From: JAVKSM01 sp039583705
Lineage (GTDB): Bacteria > Actinomycetota > Actinomycetes > Mycobacteriales > Pseudonocardiaceae
Assembly: GCA_039583705.1 (NCBI GenBank)
Contig: JAVKSM010000021.1
Location: 1-33,150 of the forward strand
Direction of reading: 5' to 3'
DNA length: 33,150 bases
The translations under genes were made by a program, and so were the position numbers. Positions 14,368 to 21,324 of the stretch are shown piece by piece. Every line of letters begins with the position of its first letter. Positions within the stretch are counted from its first letter, which is position 1. The notes under the pieces were generated by a model. It saw only the letters and a list, made by a program, of their open reading frames with translations. It was not told the origin of the DNA and ran no database searches.

Positions 14368-15944
14368 TGGCGCCCCACGTCCTGCGGGACACCCGCGCCC
14401 GGGTCGCCTGCGACACCCGCACCCGGGTCGCCTGCGACACCCGCACCCGGGTCGCCTGCGACACCCGCACCCGCACCCGCACCCGCACCCGCACCCGCAC
14501 CCGGGTCCGGCGGGCGCGGTCCAGCCGGGGGCCGGGTGACCATCTCGGTGCGGGCCTCGGGCAGCGGCTGGGGGATGCGCCGCGGCCGCTCCGACTGGGC
14601 GGGTCGCCGGGCGGCGTTCGAGACCCGCAGCAGCAGCGCCACCAGCGCGTAGTTGGCCACCAGGGACGAACCGCCGTAGGACAGGAACGGCGCGGTCAGG
14701 CCGGTCTCGGGGATGAGCCGGGTGACGCCGCCCACGACGACGAACACCTCCAGGATGACCGCGAAGGACAGCCCGGCAGCCAGCAGCTTGCCGAACGTGT
14801 CGCGGACCGCGAGCGCGCTGCGCAGGCCGCGGGTGACGAGGACCAGGTAGAGCATGAGCACCGCGGCGAGCCCGATGAGGCCGAGCTCCTCGCCGATCGA
14901 GGCGACGATGAAGTCGGTGTCGGCGAACGGCACCAGCTCGGGACGTCCGGCACCCAGACCGGTGCCGCCGATGCCGCCGGTGCCCAGCCCGAACAGTGCC
15001 TGACTGAGCTGGTAGCCACTGCCGTAGAAGTCGGCGAAGGGGTTCAGCCAGACCTGCACCCGCAGCTGCACGCGAGCGAACATCTCGTAGGCGACGGCCG
15101 CTCCGGCAAGGAAGAACACCAGCCCGACGATCAGCCAGGACGAGCGCTCGGTGGCGACGTAGAGCATCACCAGAACGATGCCGAAGAACAGCAACGAGGT
15201 GCCGAGATCCTGCTCGAGCACCAGCACTCCGACCGAGAGGCCCCAGGCCACCAGCAGCGGCGCGAGGTCCCGCGGGCGGGGAAAGGTCAGCCGGAACAGG
15301 CGCCGGCCAGCGGTGGTGAACAGGTCCCGCTTGGCGACGAGGAACGCCGCGACGAACACGATGAGGAGGATCTTCGCGAACTCACCGGGTTGGATGGAGA
15401 AGATTCGCAGCTTGAGCCAGATCTTGGCGCCGTTGACCTCGGCCAGCGAGCTGGGCAGGATCCCGGGCAGCGCCAGCAGCCCCAGCCCCAGGAACCCGGC
15501 GGTGTAGCCGTAACGGGACAGCGTGCGATGGTCGCGGACGAGCCACAGCACCGCGACGAAGACCACCAGGCCGATCGTCGTCCACGCCACCTGCCGCGGC
15601 GCCTCGGCCACGGGGAGGCTGCGGCCGAACTCCAGCGCCTGCTCCGTCTGAGCCAGGTCCAACCGGTGGATCATCACGAGGCCGAGTCCGTTGATCAGCG
15701 CGACACACGGCAGGATGAGCGGGTCGGCGTAGGGCGCCAGGCGCCGGACCGCGAGGTGCGCCACCCCGAACAGGCCGAGGTAGGCGGCGCCGAGGTAGAG
15801 CAGGGACCGGGTGAGCGCCTGCTCCTGGTTGGCCTCCACCAGGACCAGCGCGCCGGTGACGAGCACGGCGGCGAGCCCGAGCAGCCCGAGCTCCACCCCG
15901 CGGCGGGTCGAAGGTGCCGACGCGGCAGCCGACGGTGAGGCCAT
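14364..15944 (-). CDS. rodA: SEDS peptidoglycan polymerase RodA/FtsW family
   Basis: A 526-residue polytopic protein with about 12 predicted membrane segments. It carries SEDS hallmarks: NGAKIWLKLRIFSIQPGEFAKI, VLEQDLGTSLLFF, ADTDFIVASIGEELGLIG and FLSYGGSSLVANY. It polymerises lipid II into glycan strands, with the partner PbpA encoded next in the operon. The cytoplasmic C-terminus is unusual: after RPRRIPQPLPE there is a Gly/Ala/Pro tail with a GA run and three GVAGDPGA copies, encoded by tandem DNA repeats at 14401-14502. ATG at 15944 lies 3 bases after the pstP stop, and its own stop overlaps the pbpA start. Confidence 0.96.
   Translation of the reverse strand: MASPSAAASAPSTRRGVELGLLGLAAVLVTGALVLVEANQEQALTRSLLYLGAAYLGLFGVAHLAVRRLAPYADPLILPCVALINGLGLVMIHRLDLAQTEQALEFGRSLPVAEAPRQVAWTTIGLVVFVAVLWLVRDHRTLSRYGYTAGFLGLGLLALPGILPSSLAEVNGAKIWLKLRIFSIQPGEFAKILLIVFVAAFLVAKRDLFTTAGRRLFRLTFPRPRDLAPLLVAWGLSVGVLVLEQDLGTSLLFFGIVLVMLYVATERSSWLIVGLVFFLAGAAVAYEMFARVQLRVQVWLNPFADFYGSGYQLSQALFGLGTGGIGGTGLGAGRPELVPFADTDFIVASIGEELGLIGLAAVLMLYLVLVTRGLRSALAVRDTFGKLLAAGLSFAVILEVFVVVGGVTRLIPETGLTAPFLSYGGSSLVANYALVALLLRVSNAARRPAQSERPRRIPQPLPEARTEMVTRPPAGPRPPDPGAGAGAGAGAGAGVAGDPGAGVAGDPGAGVAGDPGAGVPQDVGRQ
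14401..14502 (-). repeat. 24-bp and 6-bp tandem repeats in the rodA 3' end
   Basis: Three perfect 24-bp units (14401-14424, 14425-14448, 14449-14472) are followed by five more copies of the 6-mer GCACCC (14473-14502), itself the end of the 24-bp unit. A degenerate partial copy precedes at 14381-14400. Both periods are multiples of three, so copy-number change alters tail length without a frameshift. Confidence 0.95.
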
Positions 15945-15947
15945 CGG

Positions 15948-17390
15948 TCAGCCCACCGGCCGACAGGTCGTGCCCGGTTCCTCGGGCGCCACCACGAGCG
16001 GTGGCGGGCTGGGTGCGACGCTGGACGCGGTGTCGGCCGCCGCGCCGGGTACGGCGCCGGGTGCGGTGCCCGGTGCCGCGTCGGGAGGACCGGCGGTGGC
16101 CGGCGGATGCGAGGCGACCGAAACCGGAGGGGAGGCGGTGGCCGGTGCGGTGGCCCCGGGGGGCGTCGGGCACGGCGGCAGCAACTGGTCGGTGCGCAGC
16201 CGTTGGATCGTCTGGCGGGCCTGTCCGAGGCTGTCGGCCGTGATCCCGTCATGCACGGCGCTGCGGCCGGTCTCCTCGAGGTCGGACATCGTGATCTCAA
16301 CGCAGCCAGGGGCGTTGGGCGGGCAGGACCCCTCGGCGACCCGGTGCAGCGCGAACCCGAGGACGCTGCCCCGCACCCCCTGGAAGATCACGACCCGGCC
16401 GCCGTCGGCACCGACGTAGTACTGCGCCAGCACCCACATCCGGGCCAGCCACGCTCCGACCCCGAGCAGGGCCAGCAGCACCACCACGGCCAGCGCGATC
16501 CGCAGCCCCCGCAGCCGTGGCGGCCGGTCCGAAGGGAGCTGGACCGGCGCCGGCGCCGGCGCCGGCCGGTGCAGTGTGGTCGCACTCGCCCTGGCCGCGG
16601 CCGAGTCCGGCGGCGGCGGGTCGGCATCGCCGTTGCCGGCCGCTCCGGCCAGGATCGGGGCATCCTCGCCGTAGTGCACGTCGACGACGTCGGCGACGAT
16701 GCAGGTGATGTTGTCCGGGCCGCCGCCCTTGAGCGCCAGCTCGATGAGCCGGTCCGCGCAGGCGTCCGGTTCCGGGATGTGCAGCGTCTCGGCCAGCGTC
16801 TCGGCGCTCACCACCCCCGAGAGCCCGTCCGAGCAGAGCAGGTAGCGGTCCCCGGCGCGGGCCTCCCGCACGGTGAGCGACGGCTCGAGCTCGTGGCCGG
16901 TGAGCGCACGCAGCAGCAGGGAGCGCTGCGGGTGGCTGGCGGCCTCGTCCTCGGTGATCCGGCCCTCCTCGATGAGGGACTGCACGAACGTGTCGTCCCT
17001 GGTGATCTGGGTGAACACCCCGTCGCGCATCAGATAGGCCCTGGAGTCGCCCACGTGCACGATGCCCAGCCGGTTGCCGGCGAAGAGCACGGCGGTCAGC
17101 GTGGTGCCCATGCCGTCCAGCTCGGGGTCCTCGGCAACCAACGCGGTGATCGCGGCATTACCGGCCGCGGTGGCGGCGCGCAGCTTCGCGAGCAGGTCGT
17201 CACCGGGATCGTCGTCGTCGAGCGGGACCAGCGCCGCGATCACCAACTTGGACGCGAGCTCACCCGCGGCGTGCCCGCCCATGCCGTCGGCGAGCGCCAG
17301 CAGCCGCGGACCCGCGTACACCGAGTCCTGGTTGTTCGCGCGAACCAGGCCACGGTCACTGCGGGCGGAGTAGTGCAGTACGAGGGTCAT
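15948..17390 (-). CDS. pstP: PP2C-family serine/threonine phosphatase PstP
   Basis: A 480-residue membrane-anchored phosphatase that reverses the action of the kinases encoded in the same operon. The catalytic domain (about residues 5-240) has the metal-binding motifs SDRGLVRANNQDS, ALADGMGGHAAGE, HVGDSRAYL, LCSDGLSGVV and GGPDNITCIV. A Pro/Ala linker precedes one membrane helix (IALAVVVLLALLGVGAWLA) and an extracellular region with DGGRVVIFQGVRGSVLG and three or four cysteines. The last 70 residues are a low-complexity Pro/Ala/Thr tail. ATG at 17390 overlaps the fhaB stop as ATGA. Confidence 0.96.
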   Translation of the reverse strand: MTLVLHYSARSDRGLVRANNQDSVYAGPRLLALADGMGGHAAGELASKLVIAALVPLDDDDPGDDLLAKLRAATAAGNAAITALVAEDPELDGMGTTLTAVLFAGNRLGIVHVGDSRAYLMRDGVFTQITRDDTFVQSLIEEGRITEDEAASHPQRSLLLRALTGHELEPSLTVREARAGDRYLLCSDGLSGVVSAETLAETLHIPEPDACADRLIELALKGGGPDNITCIVADVVDVHYGEDAPILAGAAGNGDADPPPPDSAAARASATTLHRPAPAPAPVQLPSDRPPRLRGLRIALAVVVLLALLGVGAWLARMWVLAQYYVGADGGRVVIFQGVRGSVLGFALHRVAEGSCPPNAPGCVEITMSDLEETGRSAVHDGITADSLGQARQTIQRLRTDQLLPPCPTPPGATAPATASPPVSVASHPPATAGPPDAAPGTAPGAVPGAAADTASSVAPSPPPLVVAPEEPGTTCRPVG

Positions 17391-17845
17391 GAGCGGAGCT
17401 CGATCACGGTCTTACCGATGCGGATCGGGACGCCGAGGGGTACCCGGGTTGGTCCGATGACCTTAGCCCGGTCCAGGTACGTGCCGTTGGTGGACCCAAG
17501 GTCTTCGACGTACCAGTCGGGGCCCGCCAGCGAGAGCCGAGCGTGGCGCGTCGAGGCGTAGTCGTCCTCGAGGACCACGGTGGAGTCGTCGGCGCGGCCG
17601 ATGAGGATCGGGTGACCGTCCAGGAAGACCCGGGTACCGGCCAGTGCGCCCTGGGTGACAACGAGCTGGTGGGCGGTGCGGCTTCGGCCCACCCGGTTGG
17701 GGCCCTCCCTTCGACCCGGCATCAGGGTGCGCAGCCCCGAGGCGGCGTAGAGGTCGCTGCGCACGACGCGCAGCGCGAGCAGCACGAACACCCAGAGCAG
17801 GACGAGGAACCCCGCTCGGGTCAGTTGGAGCACAAGCTCGGGCAC
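17387..17845 (-). CDS. fhaB: FHA-domain protein FhaB (FipA)
   Basis: A 152-residue phosphothreonine-binding scaffold. An N-terminal membrane helix (GFLVLLWVFVLLALRVV) is followed by a basic linker and an FHA domain at about residues 62-150 with LIGRADDSTVVL, DDYASTRHARL and LGSTNGTYLD, including the Arg, Ser and Asn residues that bind phosphothreonine. In mycobacteria this protein links kinase signalling to the division machinery. Start is GTG at 17845 (MPELVLQLTRAGF, matching the family start). The stop overlaps pstP by four bases; the fhaA stop is 15 bases upstream. Confidence 0.96.
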   Translation of the reverse strand: MPELVLQLTRAGFLVLLWVFVLLALRVVRSDLYAASGLRTLMPGRREGPNRVGRSRTAHQLVVTQGALAGTRVFLDGHPILIGRADDSTVVLEDDYASTRHARLSLAGPDWYVEDLGSTNGTYLDRAKVIGPTRVPLGVPIRIGKTVIELRS

Positions 17846-17860
17846 CGAGGCGAGTTCCGC

Positions 17861-19528
17861 CTAGGCGTGAGCGCGGAAGACCAGCGCCGAGTGGCCGACC
17901 CGGATGACGTCACCGTCGGCGAGCTGCCAGGTCTGCACCTCGGTGCCGTTGACGGTGGTGCCGTTGGTGGACCTGAGGTCGGACAGGGTCGCGGTCCGGC
18001 CGTCCCAGGTGATCTCGAGGTGGCGGCGGGACACCCCGGTGTCGGCGAGTCGGAACTGGGCGTCCTGGCCGCGCCCGACGAGGTTGCTGCCGCTGACGAG
18101 CTGGTAGCTGCGCTGGGAGCCGTCGTCGAGGGTCAGCGACGCCGTGATCGGGCGCTGCCCGGTCTGGACGGCGGGAGGGGCGTAGCCATGGCCGGGCTCC
18201 TGACCCTGCTGGCTCCAGCCCTCGTAGCCCCGCTGGCCCTGCTGCTGGTAACCCTGGTCATAGCCGGCGTACTGGCCCTGCTGCGGGTGGCCGTCGTAGC
18301 CGGGTTGGCCGTAGCCCTGCGGTGGGTAGCCGCCGGGTTGGCCGTACTCCGGTTGGCCGTACTCCGGTTGGCTGTACTCCGGTTGGCTGTACTCCGGTTG
18401 GCTGTACTCCGGTTGGGCGTACTCCGGTTGGCCGGAGCCCTGGTCGTAGCCCTGCGGTGGGTAGCCGCCGGGTTGGCCGTATTCTGGTTGGCTGTACTCC
18501 GGTTGGCCGTAGCCCTGCGGTGGGTAGCCGCCGGTTTGGCCGTACTCCGGTTGGCCGTATCCCTGCTGGCCGTACCCCTGTTGTTGGTAGTCCTCGTATC
18601 CCCGCTGGCCGTGGCCCTGCTGGGCCTGGCCCTGCTGGGGATAGCCCTGCTGGGGATAGCCCTGCTGNNNNNNNNNNNNNNNNNNNNNNNNNNNNNNNNN
18701 NNNNNNNNNNNNNNNNNNNNNNNNNNNNNNNNNNNNNNNNNNNNNNNNNNNNNNNNNNNNNNNNNNNTCCTCGTATCCCCGCTGGCCGTGGCCCTGCTGG
18801 GCCTGGCCCTGCTGGGGATAGCCCTGCTGGGGATAGCCCTGCTGCTGCTGGTCGTCGTAGCCGGGCTGGCCGTACCCCGGCTGTCGCGGCTGGGGGTGGT
18901 TCTCGTAGCGGGGCGCTGGTCCGTAGCCAGGTTGCTGCGCGTACCCCTGCTGCTCGTAGCTCTGCTGCTCGTAGCCCTGCTGGGGATGCGCCTGACCCTG
19001 CTGGCTCCAGCCCTCGTAGCCCGGCTCCTGTCCTTGCTCGTAGCCGGGACGTCGGCTGCCCTGGCCACTCTCATCCTCCGGGTACTGCCCGGGTGACTGC
19101 TGGCTCATCGGTGCTTCTCCTGCGGGTCGAGGGCTCGCACGCCACCGGCGCGACACGTCGGGATCGACGGCCGAGCCGGTACGAAACTGTCCCGTGTGCA
19201 GCGCTTCGGAGCGCTGAAGGGAGACTACGACGTCACCGTAGGTCTCCCAGCCAGCGTCCGCGAGATGCTCCACCAGACAGTCGGCAAGCGAGCATGTGAT
19301 CCGTTCCTCGTCGCCGGCCATCCGGTCGTGGTCGGTGACACTGAGCGCGACGGTGTAGCGGTTGGGGGCGAGCAACCGGCCGCCGGCCAGGCGGCGCACC
19401 CCGTCGTCGGCCTCCCGCAGCAGCGCCTGCGCCACCTCCTGCGGGACGACCTCGCCGCCGAAGACGCGCGCGAGGGCGTCACCGACGATGCCCTCCAGTC
19501 GGCGCTCGAAGCGCTGGGCACGGCCCAC
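17861..19528 (-). CDS. fhaA: FHA-domain protein FhaA (contains an assembly gap)
   Basis: First gene of the operon. The N-terminal 125 residues are the DUF3662 region (MGRAQRFERRLEGIVGDALA, then GGEVVPQEVAQALLREADD and RLLAPNRYTVALS). A very long Gln/Tyr/Gly/Pro low-complexity region follows, with units such as GYPQQ, GYGQ, GQPEY and SQPEY. The C-terminal about 90 residues are an FHA domain with NLVGRGQDAQFRL, TGVSRRHLEI and LRSTNGTTVNG. In mycobacteria the FHA domain binds phosphorylated MviN and controls peptidoglycan synthesis. 100 N bases (18668-18767) interrupt the low-complexity part; the frame continues across it. The apparent 555 residues would be 496 if the duplicated 77-bp flanks are one sequence. 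GTG at 19528 has GGAGG 7 bases upstream. Confidence 0.94.
   Translation of the reverse strand: MGRAQRFERRLEGIVGDALARVFGGEVVPQEVAQALLREADDGVRRLAGGRLLAPNRYTVALSVTDHDRMAGDEERITCSLADCLVEHLADAGWETYGDVVVSLQRSEALHTGQFRTGSAVDPDVSRRWRASPRPAGEAPMSQQSPGQYPEDESGQGSRRPGYEQGQEPGYEGWSQQGQAHPQQGYEQQSYEQQGYAQQPGYGPAPRYENHPQPRQPGYGQPGYDDQQQQGYPQQGYPQQGQAQQGHGQRGYEXXXXXXXXXXXXXXXXXXXXXXXXXXXXXXXXXXQQGYPQQGYPQQGQAQQGHGQRGYEDYQQQGYGQQGYGQPEYGQTGGYPPQGYGQPEYSQPEYGQPGGYPPQGYDQGSGQPEYAQPEYSQPEYSQPEYSQPEYGQPEYGQPGGYPPQGYGQPGYDGHPQQGQYAGYDQGYQQQGQRGYEGWSQQGQEPGHGYAPPAVQTGQRPITASLTLDDGSQRSYQLVSGSNLVGRGQDAQFRLADTGVSRRHLEITWDGRTATLSDLRSTNGTTVNGTEVQTWQLADGDVIRVGHSALVFRAHA
18668..18767. other. 100-N assembly gap inside fhaA
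   Basis: Exactly 100 undetermined bases, the usual placeholder for a gap of unknown size. The 77 bases on the left (18591-18667) and the 77 bases on the right (18768-18844) are identical. The true distance may be zero or negative, or extra repeats may be missing. Confidence 0.98.
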
Positions 19529-19546
19529 GGATGCCCCTCCTCGTGG

Positions 19547-19567
19547 TCGGTCCCAGGACCGATGGTA
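19547..19567 (-). promoter_or_regulatory. candidate fhaA operon -10 box and overlapping palindrome
   Basis: On the minus strand TACCAT (19567-19562) fits TANNNT and would place transcription start about 25-30 bases before the fhaA GTG. The perfect palindrome TCGGTCCCAGGACCGA (19547-19562, 7-bp arms, 2-base centre) directly abuts it, where a repressor could block initiation. No clear -35 hexamer. Confidence 0.45.
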
Positions 19568-19593
19568 GCCATTCGCGCACGTCCAGGGGGGTT

Positions 19594-19628
19594 GTCGACC
19601 GACGGGGGGTGAGCCGTCGACCGACGGG
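19594..19628. repeat. 13-bp direct repeat in the fhaA/tRNA-Leu divergent region
   Basis: GTCGACCGACGGG occurs at 19594-19606 and 19616-19628, start-to-start 22 bases, about two helical turns. The copies lie between the two divergent promoters and could bind a regulator on one face of the DNA. Confidence 0.5.
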
Positions 19629-19646
19629 AGAGCCGGGCCACCGTGC

Positions 19647-19652
19647 TAGGCT
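19647..19652 (+). promoter_or_regulatory. candidate -10 element of tRNA-Leu
   Basis: TAGGCT fits the actinobacterial -10 consensus and ends 17 bases before the mature tRNA 5' end, leaving a short precursor leader for RNase P. Confidence 0.5.
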
Positions 19653-19669
19653 CGCGGCCGCCTCTCCCC

Positions 19670-19755
19670 GGGCGAGTGGCGGAATGGCAGACGCGCACGG
19701 TTCAGGTCCGTGTGTCCGCAAGGACGTGAGGGTTCAACTCCCTCCTCGCCCACCA
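19670..19755 (+). tRNA. leuT: tRNA-Leu (CAG anticodon)
   Basis: The acceptor stem GGGCGAG pairs with CTCGCCC near the 3' end, followed by discriminator A and an encoded CCA (19753-19755). The anticodon stem CACGG/CCGTG presents the loop TTCAGGT with anticodon CAG at 19703-19705. A long class II variable arm (GTCC-GCAA-GGAC) and the T-arm GAGGG-TTCAACTC-CCTC complete the leucine-type structure. The gene lies divergent from fhaA, as in mycobacteria. Confidence 0.96.
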
Positions 19756-20063
19756 CCCGGACCTTCGTGTGAAACGGGTCCAGCTCCCGCCTCCCGGCGG
19801 GGCAGCTCGGCCACCGCCGCACCGGTGCGAGCACCAGACGGGCGAGGACGTGGGGTCGGCCTGATGTGGACGAGGCGGGCGGTTACCGACGCCGGCCGGC
19901 GCCGGGTGACACCGCTGTCGCGCGACTGTCGCACGTCACGGGTCCCTACGGTCGGTTACCCCATCACAGCGGCTGTGACGGGTTGCGGCGTGCCGTCCCG
20001 GGAGCTTAGGTGGTTGGCCCAGGGTGACCCACCTGTGACCACCGACGGCGGTGAGCAGGAGCG
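19756..20063. other. 308-base region between tRNA-Leu and the TrmH-family gene
   Basis: No convincing gene. Just after the tRNA, GGACC (19759-19763) and GGTCC (19777-19781) could form a weak terminator hairpin. A perfect 15-bp palindrome lies at 19964-19978. The last 60 bases should hold the promoter and ribosome-binding site (AGGAG) of the next gene. Confidence 0.6.
19964..19978. promoter_or_regulatory. 15-bp palindrome upstream of the TrmH-family gene
   Basis: TCACAGCGGCTGTGA has perfect 7-base arms around a single G, 86 bases before the start codon at 20064. Its form suggests an operator for a dimeric repressor or activator. No regulator gene is adjacent. Confidence 0.4.
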
Positions 20064-20873
20064 ATGGAGCTCAAGCAGATCGGCGCGCAGCATCCCAAGA
20101 TCAAGCAGGTGCTGGCGATCCAGCGGAACACCGCGCCGAATCCCCGTAGGATGATCACTGCCGAGGGGCTGTGGGCGCACAACCTCCTGCTGGCGAACGA
20201 TGTCTTCATCGACACGTTCCTGTGGTGTCCGGAAGCCGCCTACGGCGACGAGGCACGCAAACGGGCGGTCGAGTTGGCGGGACGTGCACATCTGGCCTAC
20301 CAGGTGTCCGAGAGGGCGTTGGCCCGGATTTCCGAGCGTGACCGGCCGGACGGGTTGTTCTCGATCGCGCAGTTGCCCACGTGGGAGCCGCAGGAGGTAC
20401 GGCTCCGCGAGTCGGCGCTGCTCATGGTCGCCGACGGCATGGAGATCCCCGGCAACCTGGGGACGTTGATCCGGACTCTGGACGCGGCCGGTGCGGACTG
20501 CCTGGTGTTGACGAACCGACGCACGAGGTTGACGCATCCGAAGGTGTTCCGGGCGAGCCAGGGCATGGTCCTGAAGCTGCCCGTGTTGGATTTCGAGCGT
20601 GCCGAAGACGCGATAGCGTGGCTTCGGTCGAGTGACGTGAACGTCTATTTGGCGGACACGGATGACGCGAAAAACTACCGGTCGTTCGACTATTCGGGCA
20701 CACGCACCGCGTTTGTTCTCGGTTCGGAGCGTCATGGAATTCCGAAGCCGTGGTACGAGGCAGGCTACGAGCGGGTGTTCATTCCGATGCTGGGCTCGGC
20801 CGACTCCCTGAACGTGTCGATCTCGGCGGCTGTCTTCTTGTTCGAGGCCAGGGCGCAAAAGGACCGCTGGTAA
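20064..20873 (+). CDS. TrmH/SpoU-family RNA 2'-O-methyltransferase
   Basis: A 269-residue SPOUT-class methyltransferase. The N-terminal about 100 residues form the L30e-like substrate-binding domain (PNPRRMITAEGLWAHNLLL). The C-terminal knotted SAM-binding domain has motif 1 IPGNLGTLIRTLDAAGAD, motif 2 FVLGSERHGIP and motif 3 IPMLGSADSLNVSISAAV. The family methylates ribose 2'-OH in tRNA or 23S rRNA; the substrate cannot be assigned. The size and two-domain layout also match thiostrepton-resistance-type rRNA methyltransferases, so a resistance role is possible but unproven. Its second half uses more AT-ending codons (for example GTTCTC, CATGGAATT) than neighbours, a mild hint of transfer. It is a lone plus-strand gene convergent with the F420 pair. 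Confidence 0.9.
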   Translation: MELKQIGAQHPKIKQVLAIQRNTAPNPRRMITAEGLWAHNLLLANDVFIDTFLWCPEAAYGDEARKRAVELAGRAHLAYQVSERALARISERDRPDGLFSIAQLPTWEPQEVRLRESALLMVADGMEIPGNLGTLIRTLDAAGADCLVLTNRRTRLTHPKVFRASQGMVLKLPVLDFERAEDAIAWLRSSDVNVYLADTDDAKNYRSFDYSGTRTAFVLGSERHGIPKPWYEAGYERVFIPMLGSADSLNVSISAAVFLFEARAQKDRW

Positions 20874-20879
20874 GCTCGC

Positions 20880-20923
20880 GACGCACCTGGCCGACATCGA
20901 GGTGTGTCGGCGTCAGGTGCGTC
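20880..20923. terminator. bidirectional hairpin between convergent genes
   Basis: The outer arms (20880-20889 and 20914-20923, 10 bases) and inner arms (20890-20896 and 20905-20911, 7 bases) form one long stem with a two-base bulge and an 8-base loop. It fills the gap between the TrmH-family stop and the stop of the opposing oxidoreductase gene. Confidence 0.7.
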
Positions 20924-21317
20924 AGGGCCATCCCCGCCAGGTGGCCGCGTCGACGACGATCACCGGCCCGGCGGGCGGAACCTCGACGTACTGCGGGTAC
21001 TTGGCGCCCAGCACCTCCACGGCGCGGTGCGCCGTCGCCTCGAGGTGGGCGAGCCCGTCCACGCGCACCCACCACAGCGTGGCCCAGTCCTCGTCGTAGT
21101 GGTCCACGAGCAGGCTCACCGCGGGGTTGGCCGCGATGTTGCGCAGCCGGTGCAGCGCCCTGGTGCGTTTGGGCTTGTGGTCCACGGCGCTGTAGATCCG
21201 TTCGCCGTCCACGGCGAAGGTCACCGGCACCAGGTGCGGGTGACCCGCGGTGTCGGCGGTGGCCAGCCTCGCCACCCGGGCGGTGGCGAAGCGGCGGCGG
21301 GCATCGGCCGGATCCAC
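20922..21317 (-). CDS. PPOX-class F420-dependent oxidoreductase (TIGR03668 type)
   Basis: A 131-residue split-beta-barrel flavin/deazaflavin protein. It opens DARRRFATARVARLATADTAGHPHLVPVTFA, the typical start of the pyridoxamine-phosphate-oxidase-like fold, followed by VDHKPKRTRALHRLRNIAANPAVSLLVDHYDEDWATLWWVRVDG. The KRTRALHRLRNI stretch is typical of the TIGR03668 group in F420-producing actinobacteria. The substrate is unknown. The GTG start lies 7 bases after the stop of the LLM-class gene, so the two form an operon that suggests coupled F420 chemistry. Confidence 0.88.
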   Translation of the reverse strand: MDPADARRRFATARVARLATADTAGHPHLVPVTFAVDGERIYSAVDHKPKRTRALHRLRNIAANPAVSLLVDHYDEDWATLWWVRVDGLAHLEATAHRAVEVLGAKYPQYVEVPPAGPVIVVDAATWRGWP

Positions 21318-21324
21318 CAGGAGC

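Noticed and set aside
12893..14500. Long upstream extension of the pknA frame through pbpA
   Set aside because: Only the part after ATG 12892 encodes the kinase; the rest is a shadow of pbpA and the rodA repeats.
14401..14502. Short regular repeats as a possible CRISPR array
   Set aside because: Units are directly adjacent without spacers and encode a continuous Gly/Ala tail of RodA.
18200..19090. Plus-strand Leu/Val/Ala-rich open frame across the N gap, looking like a membrane protein
   Set aside because: It is the complement of Gln/Tyr/Gly/Pro repeats of FhaA; CAG and TAC repeats read as CTG and GTA on the other strand.
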